Of a DNA stretch of 64,000 bases, positions 13,440 to 25,700 are shown piece after piece. A program made the position numbers and the translations under genes. The stretch spans positions 12,678,328-12,742,327 of the forward strand of contig NW_022145609.1 of the NCBI RefSeq assembly GCF_000002235.5. The letters run 5' to 3'. This DNA comes from Strongylocentrotus purpuratus. Taxonomy: Eukaryota; Echinodermata; Echinoidea; Camarodonta; Strongylocentrotidae. The notes below the pieces were generated by a model that searched no databases, was not told the DNA's origin, and worked only from the letters and a program-made list of their open reading frames with translations. Position 1 is the stretch's first letter. Each line of letters begins with the position of its first letter.

Positions 13440-13680
13440 GGGAAAAATGAGAAAAGGGTAGGGGAAATGAGAGGGAAAGGGAAAGAAAAAAAAAAAAGAA
13501 AAAAAAAGGAAGAGAAGAGAAGAATGAAAGAGAAAATAAAACAAGTGGAAGGAGAGAAAACAAAGGAAAAGAAAGAAAAGAAAGAAAAGGAGAAAGGGAA
13601 AAAAGAGAAGAAAACAAACGGGGGATGAAAGAGAGGAGAGAGAGAGGAGGGGTGGAAGTAAGAGAGAGGGGATGTTTGGT
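13440..13680 (+). repeat. Purine-rich tract
   Basis: About 240 bp of almost uninterrupted A and G on the + strand (GAAAAGAAAG-type). This composition can form triplex DNA. Long pyrimidine-coded frames on the other strand are low-complexity artefacts. Confidence 0.8.
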
Positions 13681-13917
13681 GGAGTTGCCACGTCCAGAGA
13701 TCAAGAATGATGCATACGCATAGATATGTTGCTGTGTGGGGTCCGCTGTTTCGGTATTCTTGCTCGATCCTCGTTTACTATATCAATGCAGAAGTTAATT
13801 CGGTGGGATGTATTATGTCGGTCGGCCGGCATTTTTTTCCCCTACGAACTGTGACTTTATATCGGACAAAGAAACATTTTTGAAAATTCAGACAATGATT
13901 ATTAGAGTCGTGCAACG

Positions 13918-14795
13918 AATCGTCTACTTTCTAAAATAATTTAATGAAACGTTAAAGCTTCCGCGCTTTGCGCGGGAGGGGGCAACCGAATTAAGACTAG
14001 GATTAGGAGTCGAGAACGGTACAACCAATCGTCTTCTTTCTCAATGATTTAATGAAGCGGCAAAACTTCCGCGCCTCGCGCCGTAGGGGGGAAACTGAAT
14101 TCAGACAAGGATTAAGAATCGAAAACATTATAACGAATCCTCTTCTTTCTCTAATAATTTAATGAAATGTCAAAGCTTCGCTCAGGAGGGGGGCGCAACT
14201 GAATTCATGCAGACTAGGATTAAGAGTCGAGAACGGTACAACGAATCGTCTTCTTTCTCTAATAATTTAATGAGATGTCAAAGCTTCAGCGCTTCGTGCG
14301 GGAGGGGGGGGGAACTGAATTCAGTCTAGGATTAAGAATCAAGAACGGTACAACGAATCGTCTTCTTTCTCTAATAAATTTAAAAAACGGCAAGGCGGAA
14401 GAGGCCGGGAACTGAATTCAGACAAGGATTAGGAATGGAAAACTGTACAACGAATCGTCTTCTCTTTCTAATAATTTAATGAACTGTCAAAGCTTCAGCG
14501 CTTCGCGCGGGAGAAGGGGGGGGGGGGTGAATTGAATTCAGACTAGGATTAAGAGTCGAGAACGCTACAACGAATCGTCTTCTTTCTCTAATAATTAAAA
14601 AAAGGCAAAGCGGAAGAGGCCGGGAACTGCGATTGAGAATTTCTTTCTCTAATAATTTAATGAAATGTCAAAGCTTCAGCGCTCCGCGTGGGAGGGGGAA
14701 AAACTAAATTCAGAATAGGATTACGAGTCGGGAAAGGTATAACGAATCGTCTTCTTTCTCTAACAATTTAATGAAATGTCAAAGCTTTCGCACTT
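13918..14795. repeat. Minisatellite, ~110-bp unit, 8-9 copies
   Basis: Copies of CGTCTTCTTTCTCTAATAAT, then AATGAAATGTCAAAGCTTC, GCGCTTCGCGCGGGAGG, AACTGAATTCAG and GGATTAAGAGTCGAGAACGG start near 13921, 14031, 14141, 14247, 14359, 14456, 14576, a short one near 14639, and 14749. Spacing is 97-120 bp except for the short copy. The GCGCTTCGCGC block is itself a short palindrome. The array abuts the LINE tail at 14797. Confidence 0.9.
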
Positions 14796-14796
14796 A

Positions 14797-15735
14797 AAAA
14801 AAAAAAAAATAATAATAATAACAACATTTATAATGCGCACATATCCACCCCAAGAGATGCTCAAGGCGCCTAACAAGGTAAGTACATTGAACGAAAATAA
14901 TTTAACATAATCAAATATAATTCAACAACGTTAATTACATCATATTTTGAAATACACTACGTCTTAACTAAGGAACTCAGACATTAGATAGGTTTTCATT
15001 TGTTTTTGGAACACATTTTGATTGGCTGACATTTTGATTGAATGGGGTAGGGAGTTCCATAACCGGGGTGCAGCAGCTGTAAAAGCTCTGTCTCCCCAAC
15101 TCCTCTTTGTTCTATTGTGTTAAATTTGTTGAATTAGAGGAACGAATACCTGCACGAGAACTTAAAGAGATATTAAAAAGAGAGGAAATATATTCAGGGA
15201 CTGATCCATTTAGTGAACGGTAGGTGAGTAGTAGAATTTTATATTTGATACGCTGTTCTATTGGAAGCCAGTGAAGTTTCTTGAGTATTTGAGTAGTATG
15301 GGTCGATCGTTTAGATTTAGTGACAAGGCGGGCAGCTGTGTTTTGAACCTTTTGTAGTCTGTGAATTTGGTATTTAGGAAGTCCATAAAGGAGAGAGTTA
15401 CAGTTATCGAGATGAGATGTTACAAAAGCATGAATCAATTGTTGAGTGGTTTGGGGGGTTAAAAATTTCCTTATAGCGCGAAGATTACGAAGATGATAAT
15501 TGGCAGCTTTCACACATTTTGAAATATGTGCATCAAGAGACATGCTTGTATCGAAAATGACACCAAGATTTCTTGCCTTATCTGAAGGAGCAATGTGCAC
15601 AGAACCAACACATATATGAGTTATAACAATCTTGGAAAGTTGTTGTCTGGAGCCTAACAAGAGAAATTCTGTTTTATCGTCATTTAGTTTGAGATAGCAA
15701 TCATTCATCCATTTTCGTACATCATGAATACAACT
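14797..15735 (-). mobile_element. 5'-truncated CR1/L2-type LINE fragment (RT C-terminus and tail)
   Basis: Read on the minus strand, a 198-codon frame (15708-15112) encodes the part of a non-LTR reverse transcriptase that follows the catalytic centre. It has a LNDDKTEFLLLG motif, then NLGVIFDTSMS, LRAIRKFL, HLDNCNSLLYGLP, LQKVQNTAARLVT and LHWLPI. The conserved WGDRAF..APRLWNSLP block continues in another frame beyond 15112, so at least one frameshift is present. The 3' UTR ends GCGCATTATAAATG followed by an ATT/T-rich tail. The 5' end is a typical truncation. The catalytic core is missing, so it cannot move by itself. Confidence 0.9.
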
Positions 15736-15924
15736 TTCAAGATCTTTGACACGTTAATTTAGCTCTTAGCCCCGTGTTTATAGGGTGAAATGTGTTGACA
15801 TTGGGACATTGGTATTAGTATATTTGTCGGTAATAATATGGGTGGCTAGTTTTGTCGATAATCGGTGGCCTCTACACCCCCCCCCCCCTCTCCGCCCCGT
15901 TGAAAAAGGTCTAGCGACGCCTTG

Positions 15925-17010
15925 TGGTGATGGGTCAGAAGGTTTTGATAAGGTCTAGTGCGGAAAATAAATAAAAATAAATGCCGTGATGAATTTGTTT
16001 TTGTTTATAATTGGGGTGGGATATCTAGCCCTCCTCGTAGCAACAAGGGGGCAGGATATAATGAGGAATACATAACAAACACCAAAAAAAAAAACGGAAT
16101 GTAAAATACAAATGTGCATGCAGGTTCAGGAAAGTTAATATTAATTAATTCGAGACCTGATAAATCCTAAGCAACAGATAAAATACACGTATTAATTATT
16201 CAAATACACGTATGCATCCATACAGGTTCACACACAAAATATAAAGAGTCAATGACATTAAATAGCCAAATCAAAATAAAAAATTACAATAAAGGGAACA
16301 AAACAAACGAGGAGTAAGGCTGACGTGAATTGTCATTAAACAAGATAGATCATTATAAAACAAACACATCTACATTATGAAATATTTCCCCTCGCCTTCT
16401 ACGCTTATGATGACGACTCGGACAGTCAGATGTCAGACATTCATATTTATTTATATGGGCCTGATGAGGTGGTTTCCTTGTAAACTATCTCGTCTTGTCA
16501 CGAAAGTAAATTTTCACAATGTTTGCGACAAATATTCGGGGCCATGTGTCGCCCCCCCCCAGAGCTACGCCATAGCCAACATTTCCCTTTCTTATCATTT
16601 TGTTTGCTATGTAATTTTTATGACTAGCAACCCTCTTCTCGTATTATGAATAGCGACCCTTATTTCGTATTATGAATAGGGACCCATAGGCCTATGAATT
16701 TCGACCCGATTTTGTATTATAGCGAGTACGACCCTCTTCTCATATTATGAATAGCAACCCTCATTTTCGATTATGAATCGGGGTCATTAAATATGAATGA
16801 TGACCCTTATGAATAATGACCCTTTTCTCAAATTAAGAATCAACAACAATATATCCAAAGAAATCTAAAGAAATCGGGAATACAAATAATAATGTTGATA
16901 TTAGCAAGCTTGAAGTAAATATAGGAATTAGAAGAAGAACAAATATTAATACGTGCTATTTCTGTTTTTAAAATCCCCACTGTACTACTTGTAGCTAATT
17001 GGCCCTCTGG
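15925..17010. other. Gene-free stretch with a short minisatellite
   Basis: About 16620-16850 contains degenerate ~30-35-bp repeats of the type CGTATTATGAATAGCGACCC. The rest is AT-rich with no coding or RNA signal that I can support. The last ~40 bp belong to an old dispersed repeat (CCCCACTGTACTACTTGTAG) that also occurs at 42508. Confidence 0.5.
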
Positions 17011-17229
17011 CAGGCGCGGATCCAGGATTTCTTAGGGGAGGGGGCCCAACTTTTTTTTTTTGATCCTCGAAAAAATTTCAATTTGCACCCCCCCCCCTTG
17101 AGCGCCAGGGGGGGGGGGGGGCCCAACCTCAAAAAAAGGTAAAAATCACGTGATTTTACATGATTTTTTTCTCAAGGGGGGGGGGGGGGGCCCGGGCCTC
17201 CCGGCCCCCCCCCCCTGGATCCGCCACTG
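17011..17229. mobile_element. hAT-like MITE with 8-bp target duplication
   Basis: Ends are CAGGCGCGGATCCAGG and the complement of CAGTGGCGGATCCAGG. They are flanked by perfect direct repeats CCCTCTGG at 17003-17010 and 17230-17237. The inside is mostly G and C homopolymers. The 8-bp duplication and CAG ends fit hAT. The insertion splits an older repeat whose uninterrupted relative lies at 42508. Confidence 0.88.
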
Positions 17230-17375
17230 CCCTCTGGAGAGAAAAACAACGTCTAAACGGTCTAAACAGTTTTCCACATTATTTTGCGTGGCAGCCCAAA
17301 AGAGGCTGACTGAATTTAGAATGATGCAGTGACATTATTTTGTTTAGATAGAATTTGATAATGGTGCATACCGTG

Positions 17376-18156
17376 CAGGGGCGGCGATTTCCTTTCAAGA
17401 CCGGGGGGGGGGGGGCAAAATGCGAGGGACGAGGGAGCAGTGGCGTAATGAGGAAAAACGTTTGGGGGGGGGCAGAAAAGAACCGGCATCACCATCACTC
17501 CTACATGTTACGCAGGTCCTGGCTAAAGTATTTACGATCAGGTAGATCAAGCCGAGCGAAGCAAGTGGACCGTAAGGTCCAGGGGGCAGAGCCCAAGGAA
17601 AGTCAGGAAAAATGCCATTTCAGCAACATTTGTAAATCACTGATATCGAATTAGAAATAAACCACGTTTGAATGAATTTTTTTGAGGGGGGACTTCCCCA
17701 AAGCTCCCCCCCCCCCCATCAATACGCAATTTCGAGGGAGCATAGTGAATGAGAGGGACTACCCCTTACGGATTTTTGAAGTTTTGGTTGTATTAAAAAA
17801 TTATATTTCTTAGCAAAACTATAGTATAAAAACAAGCAATAAACTTTTTTCACACTTCGTTTTGCTCAGTATTTACTTATACATTTAGAAGGTTATTATG
17901 CAAGGGAGCGTAGCTTCCGGGTGAAAAGATTTTTGCATTTTATTTGTCTACACGCTGCACTTTTGGGCCCTCCAGAACCTAAGTTTGTTGCAGTCTTTAT
18001 TATTTGCTACCTTTTTCGGGGGCACTTTTTCAAATTTTGAGGGGGGAGGGACGATCCCCCTTTAAAAAAATTGAGGGGAGACGTGCCCCCCCCAAAAAAA
18101 AAAACGTTCCCCGCCTCCACCCGCCCCCACCGCCCAACGCCCCCCCCCCGCCCCTG
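17376..18156. mobile_element. hAT-like element with 8-bp target duplication, hosting a nested MITE
   Basis: The left end is CAGGGGCGGCGATTTCC and the right end is the complement of CAGGGGCGGGGGG. Perfect flanking direct repeats ATACCGTG lie at 17368-17375 and 18157-18164. Length is 781 bp, of which 295 bp is a later insertion. C/G homopolymers are frequent. No transposase was seen, so it is non-autonomous. Confidence 0.85.
17438..17732. mobile_element. Nested hAT-like MITE with 8-bp target duplication
   Basis: Inserted inside the 17376-18156 element. Ends are CAGTGGCGTAATGAGG and the complement of AAATTGCGTATTGATGG. Flanking direct repeats CGAGGGAG lie at 17430-17437 and 17733-17740. Its interior (ATCACCATCACTCCTACATG, AAATAAACC) matches blocks of the foldback element at 10511-11834, so the two belong to one family. 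Confidence 0.82.
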
Positions 18157-18290
18157 ATACCGTGCATGAAGCCAGGATTTGTTTACTATTACAGCACTCG
18201 ACTGATGGTCAACACAATTCCGAAAAATACTCTAACACTGAAGCAAACAAGAAAGGAAAAATTTAGAAACAAAAATATAATAATGACCCG

Positions 18291-19336
18291 GGGGCTCGTT
18301 CCTAGAAACCAACGACAAGACAGTCATAACTTTATCCGCCAACTACGGAGATGTCTCTGATCTTCCTAAACCGTTTCACGAAGAGCTTACTAGCTAGTAT
18401 CTCGTGAGATCGATATTATCGGCGAGAAGAGGAGCCGAGAATTAGCCTTAGTCGCAATACCACCAGATTATTACAAATTAATATTAGGGAAAATGCAATT
18501 ATTTAAATGAATTAGTAATAAAAAAGATTGAAAATGATACCAAGAAATAAGAGATCCAATATACTTCCAAATTTGTGTTGATTAAACAATTGAAGTACTT
18601 GTAAAATATAATTGTGAGTTTTTCATTACATGACCAGTGAATCAGTTTTGTTGTTGAGATGGGCACCCCCCGAATATTTTCATTTGATAGTTTATAAAAA
18701 TACACCCTTATATTATTCTTTGAAAAAATACGATGTAATGAAATTTGTGTTCAATGTTTTTGGCGTCAGCACAATATAAAAATTACAAAACTTCAATATT
18801 TCAAAGGTTAAAACATATGTTTAAACCATTCACTTTACATAATTGAAAATAGAATTCATCTCGAAATTAATATGGGTCTGAAAACTAAAGAATACACTTC
18901 AAACTATGGCTTGCCTGCCGTGGCAAAATACATATCCCTTCGACGAGTTTACAATGTGGAAATAAAGGCGTATAATCAGTTTATTTAAGTGGAAAAATCC
19001 TTAAATACAAACATGGCATATTTTCATGAGATTATCAAATACAAAAACGATAATTCACTGTTTAAGTGAATGTGTAGAAAAATCTTAGTTGGAGGATTTA
19101 TTGTCCTTTTTTGCCAGCCATAGTCTACCCAATAAATGACATGTGATGGCGCTGCCCATCGACTAAATAGTTATGACAGAGATACGACGGTGTCAGAGGT
19201 GTCATAACTCCTTAGTCAGGATGTTGTCGTTGATCTTGGCAAAGAGGGCTTGGTGAAACACATAGCGGACAAGTTGTTCACTAACGCTGATTTAGTCAAG
19301 AAGTTAGACTTATGACGGTTTGTAGGAACGGGCCCC
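18291..19336. mobile_element. Candidate MITE with GGGGCCCGTTCCTA-type ends
   Basis: Left 18291-18310 (GGGGCTCGTTCCTAGAAACC) and the reverse complement of 19317-19336 (GGGGCCCGTTCCTACAAACC) differ at two positions. The interior is AT-rich without coding signal. No target duplication was identified, so the two ends may be separate insertions. It lies about 450 bp upstream of the mu1 start codon and may include part of its regulatory region. Confidence 0.5.
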
Positions 19337-19789
19337 TGGATGAGAGACTACGTAACTTGTCCTGTAAAAAAAATGAATATACTTCGTATACGTTTTTAGA
19401 ATAATGCTCTTTCGCACCAGTGGGATTCGCATTCGGCGACAATCTCCATGCCTTTTACACTATAATGAATCGCTAGTTTCATAAAGTCATCATTAAATTG
19501 GCACCGTTAAATTGGCCTTTTTCGGATACCAATAATCTACGTGATTCCGGCCAGGATCAACGCACGATCTATATCTAACAACATCATAACCAAATCTCCA
19601 ATGCATTTTGTACGTGTAACCTTTTACGTGTATTGTCTATGAAGCTGACTGATAGTGGGCAGAGCAAATACAATATTGTCAAGAATAAAATTGAAACAAC
19701 GCAGCAGAGACCTTTATTTTGAGGGAAAAGTGTACATGGTGTGACATGAAAGATTATAGTACTTGAAGGTCTAACAACACAGCGACATC
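19337..19789 (+). promoter_or_regulatory. Upstream region and presumed 5' UTR of the mu1 gene
   Basis: The 450 bp before the ATG at 19790 contains no other gene and must include transcribed leader, because no 3' splice acceptor is obvious just before the start codon. No TATA box or initiator can be assigned with confidence. Confidence 0.35.
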
Positions 19790-22700
19790 ATGTCTGTATC
19801 CGCTCTATTCATTCTCGATTTGAAGGGGAAGGTGAGTTTCTTCATTCTTAATTCTTGTCGATGTCATCTTGAAAATGAAATGTTGAAATGATTGAAAGCA
19901 TCTCGAAAATTGGAGGGGGGGGGGGGATTTGTTGACACATTTTTTTATTGCATATCTTGATATAGGGTCTCTAGTTTTTGATGACTGTAATGAATTCAGC
20001 TGAAGTAAATCTCTTGAATCTTATGTGGAAAAAAAGTATGAATGCCGGTTATTGAATATTGTTGTTATCAAACGTCAGAATGTTGTTTAACAAAATTATG
20101 GTGGGGGAGCCCTATTTCACGCTGGGCACCGGCACCTAGTCCTAGAGGTCCACAATTTAATAGTTACTCTGATACTATTCCTCATAATATTATAAGGGAT
20201 AAATATTTATCATTGTTACTTTTTGTTAGTGCTATTTGATGCACACTTTTTATAAAATCCAAAGCCAAAAGTGACCGCTTGATTTTGTAAAGCGTCCGGA
20301 CCCACTACCCCCCCCCCCCCCAATCAATAATAGTTGAAAACCATTTCTCTTAGTGTTTGGATCCCTTATGGTCAAATTTAAATCTGTCTTTTTCGAGGAA
20401 TAGACAGAGGTCCTGACTTCTTCATTAATATTAACGAGACCGACACCAGACCAAGAACAGACCAAACAAAATAAACAAAATGGGCACATATTGGTTGTTA
20501 TGGAATCGGTTAGGAGGTTGTTTTGCAATGTGACTGAGATACATATGTATAATTGCATATAAATCATTTTTTTAATCACAAATAAAACCTTCTCACCCCT
20601 AGGTCCTCATCTCACGGAACTACCGAGGTGATGTGGACATGTCTGCCATCGATAAGTTCATGACTCTAATGATGGACAGAGAAGATGAGGAATCGTTATC
20701 ACCGATCATCATCCATGGCGGGGTTAACTACATGTACATCAAACACAACAACCTATATAGTATCCTTTTATAAAATGATTCCATGTTTGTATTGATTGCA
20801 TCAAACATTATAAATCAGTTACCCTGGTATTTCATGTATGTACATGTAGGTACCCTACACAACAAGTAGACGTAAATGTCTTGTGTGATGGTCTTAGGCT
20901 AAAGAGCCTTGATTACCTTGAATACCAAAGCTTCTGGAAGAAAGCTGTCTCCAGCTGCCAAGCTTCCAGGTCTAACTTCAAGGGGGGGGGGGGGGGGGGG
21001 GATGTCCCAGCTTCTGGGTCTTGCACCATAGTCGTTTTACATCTATATCTTGCTTGCTGGGTCATATCAGGATTGTCATAATAAGAGTGTCTACTGGGAG
21101 AAGGGTGAATTATATTGCCTTATCCAAAGGTATCTTTATACTTTTTAATTGTAATATATTATGTTATTGTTTTATATCATTTATTGGTCACAGTGACAGT
21201 GTTTCTCGATAAATGCAAATGTTAAGACAATTTAGGACATTCATTTCGTTCAGGTTTATTTGTTTGTTGACCTTAATCTCTTACCTATCAGTTGTCACAA
21301 TATCAAAGAAGAATGCCAACGTTGCCCTTGTATTCACCATCCTTCACAAAATTGTTGAGGTGAGATATTCTCCTATTCTTACATTGTACATGTATTCATT
21401 GCAATTATTGTTTTGTAGTGTCATGCAGAAATAGCAAAATAAGTACGGCTCTGCCCTTACTTTTTGCTTTTTTTTCACGGGGTGTCCATATTAAATTTTG
21501 TTCTGTGTGAATAGTAATATCGGATATTTATATGGCTCACACATCCATTATGCAAAGTGCTCAAGGTGTTCCAAATATTACCCGGCTCTGCTAGCTAGGC
21601 TGCCAATTTTGGCTCTCACAGCATTCAAGGAATTCCTTCCTACCGTTACCCATTTAACACCTGGCTGAAGAGTGGCAAATGTAGATTAATGTCTTGCCAA
21701 AGGACATTAGTGCTGCGGTGGGAATCGTACCGCGGACCCTGTGATCCACAGTCCGACGACTTGTCCACTAGACCACAGTGCCTCTGTTTAATTCCAAATT
21801 TTTTTTGGTCCAGAGTTAAAATTGGGGCCATATGAACCAGGTTTCTCTCAAGTCTAATGAATAGAGTACTAAGCTTTAACTTGAATTTTCATGCAGAGAC
21901 TGGACATTTGTACATGTAAACCATTATATGTCAATCAATCTGATAATTTTTAAATTTTTATGTAAAGTAACATCCAAGTGATATATTTTCACTTAATATC
22001 AATTGTACTGTAAGATTCTCCTGTGCTTCTATTTGCAAATGCTCAATGGAGAATACTTGCTTTCTAAAGCAGAGAACCATCTCATAGAGACTGATAATTA
22101 AAACCGTCATACCAGTCAATAGTATCTGATCTTATTTACCGGTAAACTTGCATGAAGTAACCTTCAAAATATATCTTTTCACTTTGGACCTTTATCTTTT
22201 CTCCTGCAGGTTTTCATAGAGTACTTCAAGGAGATGGAGGAGGAGAGCATCAGAGACAACTTTGTCATCATCTATGAATTACTGGATGAACTCATCGACT
22301 TTGGATACCCACAGACCACAGACAGTAAAATATTACAGGAGTAAGTCTCATTCTCATTTCCTCCATTTTAAGACTAAGTTAGTATTAAAAACCTGGGTTA
22401 GGCCGATGACCTCATTGACTTTGGCTACCAACAGACCGCAGATAGCAAAATACTACAAGAGCAGGTCATGTGTTGGGCAATTCCACGGTAACGGAAGGAC
22501 ACTCAGACAAGATTTTTGAACTTCAGGTTCATACTAAAAGAAATGTTTTATTAGTATGTATTAAACTATGGGGAACAAAATGTGTTTCAGTCAGGTGGAA
22601 AGCTTCATCAACTTCACAAAGTTTGGATAAACACTAATTAACTGGAAAAACCATGTCCATTTTTATGTCCTTCCGTTACCGAGATAATTAATATGCACAT

Positions 22701-25700
22701 TCTTAAACTACTTAACTATAATGACAATTTTTGGGGGGAGAATTAAAGGCACTTATATAGGTATTATATCTGTACTGTTTCACATCTTATACTAATAAAA
22801 CAGTTCTTTTAGTATGAACCTGAAGTTCAAAAATCTTGTCTGAGTGTCCTTCCGTTACCGTGGAATTGCCCTGTTGTATTTTATCTCTGCAATATAGCTT
22901 GGAAGTTGAAGTTGGCCTTAACAAAAAAAATGGGGAGAGGACCAGTACAACACTGAAGATAAAGTCTAATTGCATGTGTAACAGAATGGACAAAGTTTTT
23001 TTTAATTGAAAGGAAAGTATGAATAAAAATTAGAAACATGTCTTATTTTATGTGGATAAACTTGATAAAAATCCCTCCCACAGTCATATCTCCAAAAGCT
23101 ACAATTGGACAAGATTTTATTATATTTGATTTCATTCTTAATTTTCATGTCTTTGGCAAATCTTTTGTTTTATTCTAAAATTTCAGTAGTGTTTTGGAAA
23201 TTGACATATGCAGGATATAAAGTTCAGAGTCATAATTCTACTGTAGTTTGCATTACCTAAATATTTCTAATTTTGAATGAGCAAAATAGATGGATTGATA
23301 ATGCTCGACAAACCAAACAGATTGGCCAATATTGTTAAGAAGAATGTGCAAACAAGCATGAAAATACCAAAACAGATTCACCTTCATGTGGGAGCCATAC
23401 ACATACTTTCTAAGCAGCCTATAAACCTACGTAAACTATTCAGTAGATTGAAATAAAATGAATTTAAAGATAAAGACCAGTTATGGTCATGCAATTGCAT
23501 TGTGAAAGAAGCATTGTGGAATCGATCAGAAAAGGTTGATTATCTAGCATATAAGTATTGGTGTGTACTGCAAGGTTCTGAAATCATCAAAATGATAAGA
23601 AATTTGTCCCAGTCTTCGTAAAGTTACAAGCACTGTACACAGAAAGATGTATATGCGACTACGCACACGTGCGCGACACATGCGTTTATCTCTCACACAC
23701 CAATAGATAAACTAATTTACCAAATATATCAATTAGTAGGCGGTTTCCCGGCAAATTTTTCATCATCATGTATTAGTCAAAATATACTCTTTCACATGAT
23801 TGGTAATAAGAGCTTCCATTTCATTTTTTGAAATTGGGGCGTTTCCAATACTGGCCTTTACCATTAAAAAATAGTCTCCTGGGATTTATGCTGTTACAAT
23901 GTCATCACTTCCTCTATGTAAAAAATTAATACTCAAGTTATTCTAAAAAAAATTCGTCATTTTCACAGATACATCACGCAAGAAGGCCAAAAACTAGAAA
24001 TAGCCCCCAAACCACCCCCAGCCATCACCAATGCTGTGTCGTGGAGGAGTGACAACATCAAGTATCGCAAGAATGAGGTCTTCTTAGACGTTATCGAGTC
24101 TGTCAACTTACTGGTAGGGTTAACAATTTCTCTTTCAGATTTTGCATGTTTTTTTAATTATTTATTTATTTATTTATTATTTATTCATCACTTTCAAGAA
24201 ATATAACAATAAAACAATATAATCATGGTGATAAAAAATTAGAATGACAAAAATTGTACAAATACAATTTTTTTAAAAGCAATATTCTGAGTGCAAAAGG
24301 TGGCGGCCAGGGAAGAAGAGAGTAACACATCATGGCACCATCGCATAAAACTTACCACTAATGATAACTTTCAACCTTTGCCATCAATATTAACTACCTT
24401 GGCAACATTACTCATTAGCCAATCAGATCAAGGTTTCCATGGAAGTTACCATTTATGGCAAAGTTATCAACAATGGTAAGCTTTATGCAATGGGGCCCAC
24501 CAATGATACTTTAACCATCCTTTGAATTACAAAATGTTGTATACAATTTAAATTGATAACTTAATGTTCCTTTCCAATGTTGCTTCACCTTTTGGTTTAA
24601 CTCATGTATTAAAGCATAGAAAGAATTATGAAGTGAAAACAAGTTTATTTTCAGTTCATTACTTTGTGTTTATAATTTATCATTATGGAGAATAAATTTG
24701 AAGAGACATTGCTGGAGAAAACACCACCTGTGTCTGCTCATACCTATCCCTGCACCCACGGTGGAAAGACATGTCTATCCTGCATATGGGGCTTGTCAGT
24801 CATAGGCAAGGCGGAAAAATCTATGTATGGCTTTACCAAAAAGATAATAATTAATAGTTTTAAAATCTTTTTCTTATACATTTAGATTGTGTGCTTCATG
24901 CTCAGTTATTTAAATTATCTAAATGTGGTTGTGCTTATCTACTGTTGAGATTGCATTGAATTTAATAAATATTTTGTAAATGATGACTCATGCGAGCCAA
25001 GGTAGAGCTGCTTTACAAGAAAAGCTACATGTATGTGCATTTCCAATCGTACAAAGTTCTTAAGTATGAAATAGAAACTAGCCGTTTTTTTGTTTTAACT
25101 TGCTATTTTGTGTTTTATTTTCAGGTGAATGTGAATGGTAATGTACTGAGAAGTGAAATCGTAGGCTCCATCAAAATGAGAGTGTTTTTATCAGGGATGC
25201 CGGAACTCAGGCTTGGACTCAACGACAAAGTGCTCTTTGAAAACACGGGCAGTAAGTAAAGTATATAGTCGCATATTGAAAGTGTAGGCAGTAAGTACCG
25301 TATATAGTCGCATATTGAAATTATAGGCAGTAAGTACCATGTATAGTCACAAATTGAAAATGTAGGCAGTATTAAAACAATGTATAGGCTCTTTAAAGGA
25401 CATAAGTGATTTAAACTAACACTGTATGTTCGTGTTTTTTTTTCTAGAAGAAAAACAAGCGCATAGGCAGTACCTTTATTTGCCTTTGAGGGCTATTGAA
25501 TAATTATGAACTTGTAGTACCATGATATTCAACCCTAAAGAAATAACCACTGGCATTATAATTGGAATGACTCGCCTATTGTCATATGCAATAGGATAAA
25601 CGTATTAAGTGCATTGCTTTGTTGGCAGTGAAAGTGAGAAATCAACCAGTAACCAAATTTTTAGCAGGAATAAAAAATGATTGATTATTACATGTACATC

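Larger units (their letters stand above)
13353..15924. mobile_element. hAT-like composite element with minisatellite and LINE cargo
   Basis: The left end reads CAGGGGCGTCGCTAAA. The right end, reverse-complemented, reads CAAGGCGTCGCTAGACC. These are matching terminal inverted repeats of the CAG-type seen in hAT elements. Both ends are followed inward by G/C-rich homopolymers. Between them lie a purine-rich tract (13440-13680), a ~110-bp minisatellite (13918-14795) and a LINE 3' fragment (14797-15735). Flanks share only TGGT, so the target duplication is weak or decayed. No transposase was seen. It could instead be two solo ends that happen to face each other. Confidence 0.5.

Noticed and set aside
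21712-21785. Functional tRNA gene
   Set aside because: A and B boxes are present, but the acceptor stem does not pair and the sequence continues into a LINE-like tail, so it is a SINE head.
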